This document shows, one piece after another, positions 55,538 through 64,000 of a stretch of DNA of 64,000 nt. The notes beneath the pieces were generated by a model. The model made no database searches. It worked only from the letters and a program-made list of their open reading frames with translations, and had not been told where the DNA came from. This stretch comes from Anthoceros angustus (taxonomy: Eukaryota; Streptophyta; Anthocerotopsida; Anthocerotales; Anthocerotaceae): positions 682,001 to 746,000 of the forward strand of contig MU008154.1 of NCBI GenBank assembly GCA_010909165.1. Direction: 5' to 3'. The translations under genes and the position numbers were made by a program. Every line of letters starts with the position of its first letter. Position 1 is the stretch's first letter.

Positions 55538-56014
55538 GTGATCGGGCCGGTGGAGGGAGGCGGCCGAGAGCCACGCCAATCAAGGCCGAGCAGTGGCAAG
55601 AAGCGGAGGAAGAAGAAGGAGGAGGAGGCCGGAAATCGGGGACCTCGGTGCAGTGCAGAGGTAGAAGGGAGGCGGCAGGAGTTGGAGGACAGTAAGGACA
55701 CCTTGGAATTACAACTCCAAGATGCGTCGGAGCAGCAAGGAATTCTCAATGGGAGAATCCAGGACTTCGAGCAGGAGATAGAGCGCCTCCAGCTCTGCCT
55801 GAAGATGGAGCAGGAGGTGGCGGAGCAAGCGCGGACCAACCAGGCCCAAGAAGCTCGCCACAAGGAGGTAGAGGATCTCCGGACTCAGCTCCGGGAGGTG
55901 GAGCAGCAGCGGCAGGAGATGGAGGACCGCAAGGAGACTTTGGAGCTGCAGCTCCAAACTATCATTGAGAGGAATGGTAGTCTGCAGGACATGGTCGCGG
56001 AGCAGGCGAAATAA
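55538..56014 (+). CDS. Coiled-coil ORF in the gypsy D LTR or leader
   Basis: A 158-residue ORF. The first third is basic (GKKRRKKKEEE). From about residue 50 it is a regular coiled coil with heptads and an internal repeat: ELEDSKDTLELQLQD recurs as EMEDRKETLELQLQT, some 80 residues apart, each after a run of Gln/Glu. It ends QDMVAEQAK. Similar heptad-rich sequence continues in other frames to about 56300 (VEQRREV, QQREVEQQ), so a longer protein was probably broken by indels. I do not recognise a family beyond generic coiled coil. Either an extra element protein upstream of gag or a captured host segment. Confidence 0.4.
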   Translation: MIGPVEGGGREPRQSRPSSGKKRRKKKEEEAGNRGPRCSAEVEGRRQELEDSKDTLELQLQDASEQQGILNGRIQDFEQEIERLQLCLKMEQEVAEQARTNQAQEARHKEVEDLRTQLREVEQQRQEMEDRKETLELQLQTIIERNGSLQDMVAEQAK

Positions 56015-56706
56015 AGCTCCATTGGCGCGGAGTCGGAGGCGATGGAGCAGGGGAGGCGTCGAGATGGAAAAGGGCACAGGTGAAGCCCGCGATCAGCGTG
56101 TTGCCGCTCGGAGGCGGGAGATGGCGGAGTTAACGGGAATGGACAAGGAGGCGGAGGAGGACAAGAAGCTGCGGTCGGTGAGGAAGTCGGAAGGGGAGCA
56201 GCTGCTATGGCGGGCAAGGCGCGGAGCAGGCGGAGGAGTTGGAGCAAGTGGAGCAGCGGCGGGAGGTGAGGCGACCTGGCAGCCTCGCGGCAACCCGGCT
56301 CGGCTATCAACAGCGGGAGGTGGAGCAACAAGCGGGGCTCGGCTCCGGGCATCTATGGCGAAGAGTATCGGTGCTCCGGCACGTGGAAGAGGCAATCCAG
56401 AAGTGGATTCGGACTTTGCCTATTACCACGAGCTCAGGAGAGGCCTCTCGGCCACGCATAGGCGGACCTGGAAGGCTCGGAGGAAGAAGGGCACGAGAGA
56501 CAGGACCCTAGGGGCCTGCTTGGAGACGACAAGGAGGGAGCCCAAGAGGAGCGGGACGCAGGACCCCAAGGTAAGTTCACCACCACCCGATCCGGAGGGG
56601 GGTGAGGGGCAGTGCAGAGAGCCAACCCACCAAGACAAGGGTCGGGGTAAGGAGGAGGACCTAGCATCTGAGGTCCACAGGAAGTCCGGAGTTGGAGATC
56701 GGACCC

Positions 56707-56771
56707 GAGGTCCGGACTCGAGGTCCGGACTCGAGGTCCGGACTCGAGGTCCGGACTCGAGGTCCGGACCT
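56707..56771. repeat. 13-bp minisatellite gaggtccggactc
   Basis: Five exact head-to-tail units, then diverging ones to about 56815. Because 13 is not a multiple of 3, the three frames follow one another and give a 13-residue period (RGPDSRSGLEVRT). Confidence 0.85.
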
Positions 56772-57128
56772 TGGAGTTCGGGGCTCGGGTCGACCGGACT
56801 CGAGGTCGGGACTCCCGATGAGGAGCCCCTTCGACTTCGCTAGGGGAGCGGTGGCCGGAGGACCCAGGAGGCCGAGGGGAGGATGACGTTGTGTAGCGCG
56901 TTGTCGAGCCGCCACCGGTAACTGGGATTCGGGAAAGGAGGGGTCCGCCTCGCGGATCATCCGATTAGGCGCCTTGTGTCGGGAGATTGGACCACCAATC
57001 CCAAGGCGGAACCCGGACCTTCCATTACCGTGGCGAAGGAGATAGGAGGAAGAGGATGGTAGGCGGCCGATTAGGGCATCTTGGTGGCCGTCGGCTCGGA
57101 ATAGGGGTGTAATAAAGACGCCGACCGG

Positions 57129-57142
57129 CGTAGTATAAGAGG
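57129..57142 (+). promoter_or_regulatory. TATA-like promoter of gypsy D
   Basis: The sequence gtagtataagaggg lies about 750 bp before gag and upstream of a stretch typical of R/U5. Inference from sequence and position only. Confidence 0.35.
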
Positions 57143-57859
57143 GCCGGGCTGCCACAGATAAATCATCTTTCTTGGTGTTGATGCGTTCTTGCGCACCTTG
57201 TGTGTCTTCCTAACGTGAGTCCCGAGTCACCGAAAGGTGCACGGCCCGGAGGGATTGATCGTGGTCCCGTGACGGACCTAACGTGTTGTGGTGTGTGCGG
57301 GGAAGGGTGGCGGGGACCCGTGCTCGTCGAGCGCGACCGAGCGGAGCGTGTGAGCCGGAGGGACTCGGAGGCGTCTCGGCGCCGGACGAGAGGCCCGGTG
57401 GAGCAGCGGAGGAGGTCCGACTGTAACCCGCGCCTTCTAAGACCGATAAGTGTAGTGAGAGAGGAGGACGAGAGGTGTGAGAGACGGAGCAGGCACTGAC
57501 AGGTCCTTAAACGCTTGGCCATACCGGCTGTGCGGTGTTGTTGCGAGTAGTTACGTGAACTAAGGGTGTGCGTTAGGGCGGTGGACGTAAAGTAAAGGCG
57601 AGAAAGCGCTGAAGCAGCCTATCATTCCTTTGGGAACGGACTTCTTCCTACAACGACACGGATTGTCGCGGTGGCCGTCGGTAGTCGCGCCACATTTTGG
57701 CCGTTCTTGGAATGAAATCGTTCCGTAGCGTGGATGCGTGGAGGACGGAGGTAGTTAAGGGCAATTCGAGAGAGGACGTTGTGACCGGCGCTCGCACGAG
57801 CCGCGTGAGAGACGACGAGCTCGAGGCGAGACACGATAGCGGTGGTGGGTTGTCGGATC

Positions 57860-58560
57860 GAGAGGAGGACGCAGACCAAGTCAGCGGCGGTTCCTCATCC
57901 CTTGATCGCGATGGCAACAACGCCGACCAAGCAAGCGATTCTCTTTGGAGGTAAGAAGGAGAGGCCGAAACCTTCGTGGAGGATTTCGTGTCACGGGCAA
58001 ACTTCAACGGAGAAGGTTCGGATCGCGACTCATTCATTGTTCCAAGGTGTCTAGGGGCGGCTCGGTGGTACCGGAGGAAATACCACCGCCTCGAGCACCC
58101 CACCGCAAACTTGAGCATTGAAGGATGCCTTCAGAAAGATTCCATGAATCGATCAAGAAGGCTACGCCTTGTCCAAACTCGAGAACAAGCGAGGAAAGAC
58201 GGAGAAGTTGGGATCGTACATCGAACGGTTCTACGCTACCGGGACCGGCACCCCACTCACACTACCATGCAGGCGGTACGTTGGTTCGGAGCTGGCTTAT
58301 CCAAGCCAATGGCTAAGCATGCTCGTTGGCGAAGAAAGATGTGAGCAAGGCGGTCCGGGGCGAGAACTATGAAGAATCGATGCACCAACGACGGCCGAGG
58401 ACTCCTCCGGAGGAAAGAAGAAAAAGAAGCGGGGTCGGACTCGAAGATGAAGAACCCTGACGAGGAGGATGATGAGACCGAGGCACGGAGGAAGAGGAAG
58501 AGGACTCAAGAAGAATCCGAGGTCATGGAAGAAGAAGAACCCGCCAAAAAATAAAGAAGA
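57860..58560 (+). pseudogene. Gypsy D gag, frameshifted
   Basis: Fragments in three frames: MATTPTKQAILFGGKKE (near 57910), a following VEDFVSRANFNGEGSDRDSF and AARWYRRKY, then ERFHESIKKATP (58130), KLENKRGKTEKLGSYIERF (58172-58230) and a charged tail with RRKRKRTQEESEVMEEEE (58480-58550). The core segment with a Q/K-x-G-S-V-x-x-Y-x-x-R-F-like signature matches the retrotransposon gag family. Frames change at least three times. Confidence 0.6.
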
Positions 58561-59690
58561 AGCCCGTAGTCGCGGAGGGTGGAAAAGAAGGAGGTCATGA
58601 TGCCGCACGTGCAGGTCCACCAGCTCCTTTTGAAGGAAGTAGCGGGCCGAGGGAAGATCTAGAGCGGGTAATGAAGAGGGTGGAGGAGTTGACGATCAAC
58701 CGTGAAGGATAAAGAACGGTAAGGTGGCCACCACGGTCCGACTCATTTGTGGTGTGCGGTGTGTCACCAACATGGGCATTCAAGGCCAACCGCCTCCGCC
58801 CGTGAACCGTGTGGAGTATGACTACGGGAAGAGTCAGGAAAGTGGGAGGATGCATACCAAGTGCAAGAAGCAGGACCACGGTATCCCGACGATGTACCCC
58901 ATGCAGCTGGTCCGTCTGCATCGACCTCCGATGCAAAGACCGCATGGGAGCCCTCCAGAATTCTCGGCGGTGGTGCACTGTGGAACCCGGGCACTACTCC
59001 AACGCCCATACCCCACCGCAAGGTAACGGGACTTTGAACGCCTGTGGAGATGGCGGGGGCACATGGCGGGTACCTTGTGTCGAAACCTCGCTCGGACGGT
59101 GCGCTCGCCACCCGGCGAGAGCCCCGCCTCGCCTCCCTCCTAAGGCGGCGCATGCAAATTGAAGACGACAACCGGGCGGAGGGGAGGAGGCACCGAGGAG
59201 CTCGAACGAGGTGGTACGGGCAAGTTCGCCAAGGAGAAGAAGGCGGACACAGTCTTGGAAGTGTCAACCCGAGTCGCCGAGAAAAGGAAGGAAGAGGCAG
59301 TTTAAGAGGAAGAAAAATGGGGATAGTCCCACGGATACGGAGGACGGAACACCTGCGAAGGAAGCCGAACCCGCCAAAGAGGACGAGTTAAACCGGGCAG
59401 CTCTGCCAGAAGAAGAAACCTCCCAAAAGCCACCGGGAGTCTCCGGAGAAGCGGACTCACCTACGGCAACGCCGCAGTTTCCACCGGATGTGGTCCGAGA
59501 AGTGACCGAGATGCTTCAGGAAGAACTCCGACAGGACCCAGAAGTGGTCCGACCACCACAGCGCAGTGGCCAAACGCTGGAGGAGTCAAGGCGGTGGCGC
59601 GGCAGGAGAACCACCCGCCCTTTCAAGGTGGCCGACTTGATGATGGACCAACAACACTTGGTGTCCCTTAGTTGTTAAAAGACAACCAGT
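58561..59690 (+). pseudogene. Gypsy D gag C-terminus and linker
   Basis: A cysteine-poor, basic and then acidic region. Near 58800-58880 one frame shows CKKQDHG, perhaps part of a knuckle. The ORF 59211-59678 is Lys/Arg-rich, then Pro/Glu-rich, and includes FPPDVVREVTEMLQEELRQD and FKVADLMMDQQHLVSLS just before the protease. Gag-Pol linker by position. Confidence 0.45.
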
Positions 59691-59799
59691 ATCGGCGAAG
59701 TCCGGCCATCGAGCACAACCACGCCGGAACTCCTTGGTGGGAAGCAAACGTGGAGGTAAGGGTCGATCTCATACGGACCACAGGCGCCGATGGTGCGGT

Positions 59800-60150
59800 G
59801 GAAATTGCGGGTGTGTAATTAAAACGTGCCTCTAGACACGGGTCGAGTGAACCTCATCACCGAGGCCACCGCAAGGCAGGGGGGTTCACCACCTTCGAGC
59901 CATCCACCAAAACCCTCGTGATGGCGGACATGTCGCGGCGCCCGGGAGTTGTCCGAGTCCAAGCCACCATAGCGGAGCCCCTATACATTAGATTTCGTCA
60001 TCGGACCGGGACCTCCAGGGTATGAGGTCCTTAGACCTTGGCTGAGCCTCGCTCGAGACAAAACTACACTTGGACGGAAGGAAATACACTTCAAGCCGTG
60101 GACTGGGATCCAAGGTGAGGGAAGGACGGTAGCGATTACAGGTAAGGACA
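59800..60150 (+). pseudogene. Gypsy D aspartic protease
   Basis: One frame reads LDTGRVNLITEATARQ, with the catalytic Asp-Thr-Gly at 59835-59843. After a shift come FEPSTKTLVMADMS and the flap-like region, then DFVIGPGPP-like text and KEIHFKPWTG. The usual Ser after DTG is Arg here. Would cleave the polyprotein. Confidence 0.65.
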
Positions 60151-60599
60151 CATCTGTGGTGGCACCGGCCTGCGAGGGTACACCTCCGCAGAAAAGTGGG
60201 GACGATGAGCGCGAGGATACGAATGAGGACTACCCTTTCCCAAAATCACGTGGTCAAGAAGAAATGGACTATCGAGGGACACCTTTGGAGCGGAGGTGAT
60301 CATTGCTTAGTGGAAGTCGCGGGACGAATAACAAGAGGGGAATCCATGAGGAGGACCAAGAAGTAACTGCACCTCGGACGAACTCTTCCGAGAATGGGGA
60401 ATGCGTGAAGATGAACCTGGTGAGGATGATGGCTTGGAGTGAGCGGCGAGGAAAGAGAGACAACCCGACGATGTGGAAGGCGATGTGGAGGTTCGCCAGG
60501 AAATTCCTAAAATTCGCAAGGGTATGCCATCGAGTTAAACAAGACCTCACCATTGTTGGGGAATTCAGGTGTTGCTTTCAAGGTCACGGACATGAAGGG

Positions 60600-61350
60600 C
60601 ATTCAAACAAGGCGAACACCGGATAGATTCGAAGCCGTGAGCGGTGCCTGCTCGGATTAGGCAAGATAAATCAATCCCAAGCACTCGCCAAGGTCAAGGA
60701 AGTCCCGGATAAGTATCCGAAGCGTACATCATCTTCCCAATCGTGAATAAAGGAGTGGGTGGCGCCCATTGTGGTCGTGCCGAAGAAGCGGCGGGGCGGG
60801 TCTCAGAGAGAAAGCTTAACGCCGCCACGAAAAGGACCATTTCCCATGCCCTTTGTGGGCGACATCTCTTGGACAAGGTGGCGGGCGGAGTACCTACTCC
60901 TTCTTGGGCGGCTACTCGGCTACAACCATTACACCTAAGGGTCGGTGGGATAAGACAACATTCACCACGGAGTGGGGACGCTTGCCTACAAACGGAGTGC
61001 CTTCGGATGACAGAGCACCCGGATCATTTATGCGGATGGTGACCAATGTCTTCCGGAATTCCCGAGGGACTTCATGGAGGTGTTCTTGGGCGACTTACAT
61101 GCGAGAGGAGGACAAACACGTGGACATTTGCGGAAGTGTTTGGAACGATGTAGGAGACTCAACTGCTCGCATCCCGAGAAATGCTACTGCATGACAGAGG
61201 GAATCTTGTTGGGGCTGTCGGCAAGAGGGATAGAGGTGGACCAAGACAAGGTGAAAGTCATCCGATCCCTGCGGCCCGAACTTGAAGGAGTTACGGGATT
61301 CCCGGCATGGTGGGTTACTATAGGCGCATACAAGATTTTGCAAAGAGGGC
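60600..61350 (+). pseudogene. Gypsy D reverse transcriptase
   Basis: In several frames: KEWVAPIVVVPKK (60750), FPMPFVGDI, FTTEWGRL, FMRMVTNVFRN, FPRDFMEVFLGD, HLRKCLERCRRLNC, and RGIEVDQDKVKVIRSLRP. These are RT palm and thumb motifs in order. The catalytic box, normally YxDD, reads FLGD at 61083-61094, so one of the two aspartates is lost. Many indels. Confidence 0.8.
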
Positions 61351-61419
61351 CTCCAGCTAGAGCTACTCAGAAGGAGGAGGAATGGACCGGACGCCGAGAG
61401 GAGGCGGCATTCAGACCTC

Positions 61420-61700
61420 CAGACCACTCAGTCGGTGCCCGTACTCAAGGACGGGGAGCGATTCCATGTGTGGATGTGTCAGCCATCGGGTAGTGCTCAC
61501 CAAAAGATGATAAACGGAGGGATCACCCAATCTACTACGCTGGAAGACAGCTCACGAACGCGGAACGGAGGTACACTACTACGGAGCGAGAGGCATTGGG
61601 AATGGTATACGCTAAGAAATTCGCACTACCTTCCCGCCCAATGAGTTTGTGTTCTATGTTGATCACTGCCAAGCACTTTGGTGAACAAGGCCGAGACTTG
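61420..61700 (+). pseudogene. Gypsy D RNase H region
   Basis: Frames give DVSAIG, HPIYYAGRQL, NAERRYTTTEREALGMVYAK and NEFVFYVD, the conserved core of the RT-linked RNase H of gypsy elements (Asp, Glu in TEREAL). Frameshifts at about 61500 and 61640. Confidence 0.75.
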
Positions 61701-61958
61701 TCGGACGGTGCGAGGTGGATTCTGCTGTGGAGTTCACATTTGAGGTGGAGACTAGGCAAGGAAGCAACACCGGACTTCTTGTCCAGTTAAAGGCAGACAT
61801 CTGCGGATCGAGGAGGGCCTTCCGGATGAGGAATTGGTGGCGCGATAGAGGAGGATAGAGGAGGAGGACAAACCCTAAAAGGGGCAGCGGACCTGGCGAA
61901 GCGGAGAAGGGAGGCGGGCCGGGCGGCCCTCTTATGCGGAGAGCAGTACCTATGGGAG

Positions 61959-62627
61959 ATGGAGCTACCAAGCGAACAGGTCAGTGGCGAGCCTTTGTGC
62001 ACTACGCCGCCTTTCTTGTATAACGGTTGCATCTTTAAGGTGGGGCCGGATGGCGTGGAACGAAGGTACCTCCAACAGGTGGTAATAAAGGGGATGCACG
62101 AAGGACTAGGTGGTGGACATTATGCAGCGCAGGTCACCACCAAGAAAATCTTGGAGGCTGGGTACTGGTGGCCCACCATGTATGGGGAAACACACCAATT
62201 CGTGAAGAAGTGTGATGCTTGTCAGCGGATCGGGAAGCCGACTGCCACAACCCAATGGCCGTTAGTGCCCATACTAGCACTAGCGCCTTTTGAGAAGTGG
62301 GGCATCGACTTCGTTGGACCTATACAGCCAACGACGAGGCACACACAAAAGCGGTACATTTTGGTGGCAACGGACTACTGCACCAGGTGGGTGGAAGCAG
62401 TCGCTACTAGAACGGACTCTGCGAGCACGGTGGCCAAATTCCTCTACGAAAACATCATCACAAGGTACGGGTGTCCGTTGCAGCTAGTAAGCGATCGGGG
62501 AACCCATTTCCTCAATGATGTGATAACTGCAATGACGGACTATTTCGGCATCACACATCGTAAAACGGCCCCCTGTCCAAATAGCGGGTGGAGAAGACCA
62601 ATGGACTTATCCGCCGATCCTCAATAA
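61959..62627 (+). pseudogene. Gypsy D integrase, zinc finger and core
   Basis: This 222-residue ORF holds the HHCC finger (MHEGLGGGHYAAQ ... CDACQRIGK) and the core aspartates in KWGIDFVGP and VSDRGTHFLN. The third catalytic residue is displaced: after HRKTAPCPNSG the frame shifts, and VEKTNGLIRR with the Glu reads in another frame from about 62590. One indel therefore removes the active site Glu from the main ORF. Confidence 0.85.
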
Positions 62628-63126
62628 GCGACGGTTAACTATGCGCACGATCGATACAAAGCCGCCATCGCGCTATGGGCGCTCGTAACGGCAGAAGGTA
62701 ACCACGCAACGAACTCCGAGACATTCGACCTATGGGCACTCACCCGTTATGCCGGTCGAGTTTGAGGTGCCAACACTCGGGTCATGATGGAAAGGCGCTT
62801 AACGGATGAAGAGAGCCAAGCTGGAGGCGGTTGCTAGGGTTTGTGCAAAGATACGGAGGACCGGAAGAGGCGCAATCTGAGTACGAATCAGCAAACTATG
62901 GCATGATAGGCGCCTTAGGAATCAGGAGTATGTGAAGGAGGGAGATCTGGCCCTCCTTTACGACAGCCGACATATGCACTTCCCGGGTAAACTCCACCTA
63001 CGATGGATGGGACCTTACCAAGTCGTACGGGTATACACCAATGGGTCCGTTCAGCTTCGGCAGTTGGATGGTGAATTGCTGCCCACTCGGGTGAACGGGT
63101 GGCGGGTGAAAAAGTACCACGCTTAG
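62628..63126 (+). pseudogene. Gypsy D integrase C-terminal domain
   Basis: After a decayed stretch (62628-62930) a 64-residue ORF reads GDLALLYDSRHMHFPGKLH and LRWMGPYQVVRVYTNGSVQL, the GPY/F module of gypsy integrases, ending KKYHA and TAG at 63124-63126. Confidence 0.8.
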
Positions 63127-63147
63127 TGTTGGCGGAGACGCCAACAG

Positions 63148-63162
63148 GTGAGAAGGGGAGTA
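63148..63162 (+). other. Polypurine tract of gypsy D
   Basis: The tract gtgagaaggggagta precedes the LTR start by one or two bases, as expected for the plus-strand primer. Confidence 0.7.
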
Positions 63163-64000
63163 TGTGGACTACGGACTTCCCAGGGGTTAGAAAATAGGTA
63201 GGGTTTTGTTTTTTTTGTAGGAGTAAAGGATAAAATGAGGCGGAAAAGGGGAAATAAGCATGGGTAGCACTCGGACTCGGAGTATACTCCGACCGGAGTG
63301 AGGAACGCATCAGACCTACTATGGCGGCGCCAGTAGCAGGATAAGTCCGGACCACCTGTGACCAGGTGATAAGTACGCCAAAGTAACTTAGAGTTGAGCC
63401 GTGGACGACCAGGCGACGCCACGTGGGCGACACGAGTGGAGCGGGCATGCAGCGGACGTAACCTTGCGAGGCCGTTATAGCAGTATTCACGCCGCTGCCG
63501 GCGGCGTAAGCCAGTGCAGCGGCGTAAGGCCGAGTAAGCGGAGGCGTAAGGGCGAATAAGCCATGGAACCTTGTGGAGCGGAGGAAGAGGCGCCTCCCGC
63601 CCGAGTTACTCCCGGCGTGGCGGCGAAGAAGGTCATTTTGCGACCTCGAGACAATTCGCGATCTCTTGCGCTCCATGATCCGGCTCTCTGGCGGTATCTC
63701 GTGGACACTCGACGTCTTGGCGGCTCACCGCTGAGGTCGGTGCAGCGAAGAGCGCCGTGCCGGCGGTCTCGACAAGCGGCCTGACAACCAAGGAGGAGAA
63801 GGCGATGGCACCCAAAAGCCCGGAAGTTTGGGAGCCATGGAACCTTGTGGAGCGCAACATTGTGACCCGCGCTATCCGGACTTTGGGCCTGGCTCCGGGA
63901 AGAGAATTGGTGCAGGAGTGGCATTTGGATGTGTTCCATGGTCCGACATTTGAGTGTCACTCTGGGAGTTGGGAAGATCTTGGCGGCGGTCAATAAGGAG
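63163..64000 (+). repeat. 3' LTR of gypsy D, cut by the window
   Basis: Begins TGTGGACTACGGAC and parallels 53229-54058 to the last base of the window. Differences are mostly indels in GC-rich spots. Confidence 0.85.

Larger units (their letters stand above)
54059..57640 (+). repeat. Probable rest of the long 5' LTR and leader of gypsy D
   Basis: GC-rich sequence with degenerate repeats of gaggcggaggcgagaaggag-type (55200-55480) and a repeated 30-bp phrase ggacccaaggcgatggacct (54085 and 54819). A TATA-like gtagtataagaggg is at 57129-57142, typical of an LTR promoter. No PBS was identified with confidence, so the LTR/leader border is uncertain. Confidence 0.45.
53229..64000 (+). mobile_element. 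Ty3/gypsy element D, cut by the window end
   Basis: The LTR starting TGTGATTCGGAC (53229) recurs at 63163 (TGTGGACTACGGAC) after a purine tract. In between lie gag, protease, RT, RNase H and integrase in gypsy order with the integrase last. All domains have frameshifts. The sequence is GC-rich and contrasts sharply with the AT-rich array on its left. The 5' LTR plus leader is unusually long (up to 4 kb). Confidence 0.85.

Noticed and set aside
54452-55863. Pro/Arg/Ser-rich ORFs on both strands of the gypsy D leader
   Set aside because: Overlapping frames in GC-rich repeats without motifs. Only the coiled-coil ORF at 55538-56014 has regular structure.

Overview
This window is nuclear DNA from a repeat-rich eukaryote. 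I see no intact host gene and no prokaryotic or organellar gene. The mobile elements are of plant type: Ty1/copia elements with an initiator-tRNA-Met primer site and plant-like Ty3/gypsy elements, one with a tRNA-Asp-like primer site. Most telling, one gypsy-type element carries a C5-cytosine DNA methyltransferase (DNMT) domain, an arrangement I recall from charophyte algae and dinoflagellates. A streptophyte, perhaps a charophyte alga, is my best guess; the species is not determined.

Layout. (1) 1-6391: a decayed Ty3/gypsy-like element A on the plus strand. It has an LTR at each end (the left one cut by the window), a lysine-rich minisatellite, gag-like ORFs, a frameshifted DNMT, a copia fragment on the opposite strand and a stub of reverse transcriptase (RT). 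Its right LTR has unusually long terminal inverted repeats. (2) 6424-8268: the 5' end of a minus-strand gypsy element B (gag, tRNA-Asp-like primer site, partial LTR), cut on the left by A and on the right by copia 1. (3) 8269-15541: copia 1 on the minus strand, complete with both LTRs, PBS and PPT, pol damaged. (4) About 16169-22510: copia 2 on the plus strand, 5'-truncated, its RT split by a 1,941-bp solo-LTR-like insertion with a perfect 5-bp target duplication. Both copia elements carry a related extra ORF antisense to pol, ending tail-to-tail 17-21 bp from the pol stop; the copia 2 copy has an AT-hook.

(5) 22511-52650: a 30-kb array of two repeat blocks, X (about 5 kb, two copies, containing gypsy RT fragments) and Y (about 4.2 kb, in tandem, plus one inverted copy). 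Y contains broken pieces that look like an ALY/REF mRNA-export-factor gene, 35-bp, about 75-bp and about 120-bp tandem repeats and a TTC microsatellite. X, Y and copia 2 sequence are spliced together at junctions with 6-10 bp of microhomology, which suggests template switching, or chimeric assembly. (6) 53229-64000: gypsy D on the plus strand, with a very long 5' LTR or leader containing a coiled-coil ORF, then gag, protease, RT, RNase H, integrase, PPT and the beginning of the 3' LTR. Its coding regions are frameshifted.

The genes here are mostly selfish-element genes in decay. The parts most worth following up are the transposon-borne methyltransferase, the conserved antisense ORF of the copia pair, and the mosaic array with its amplified ALY/REF-like fragment.
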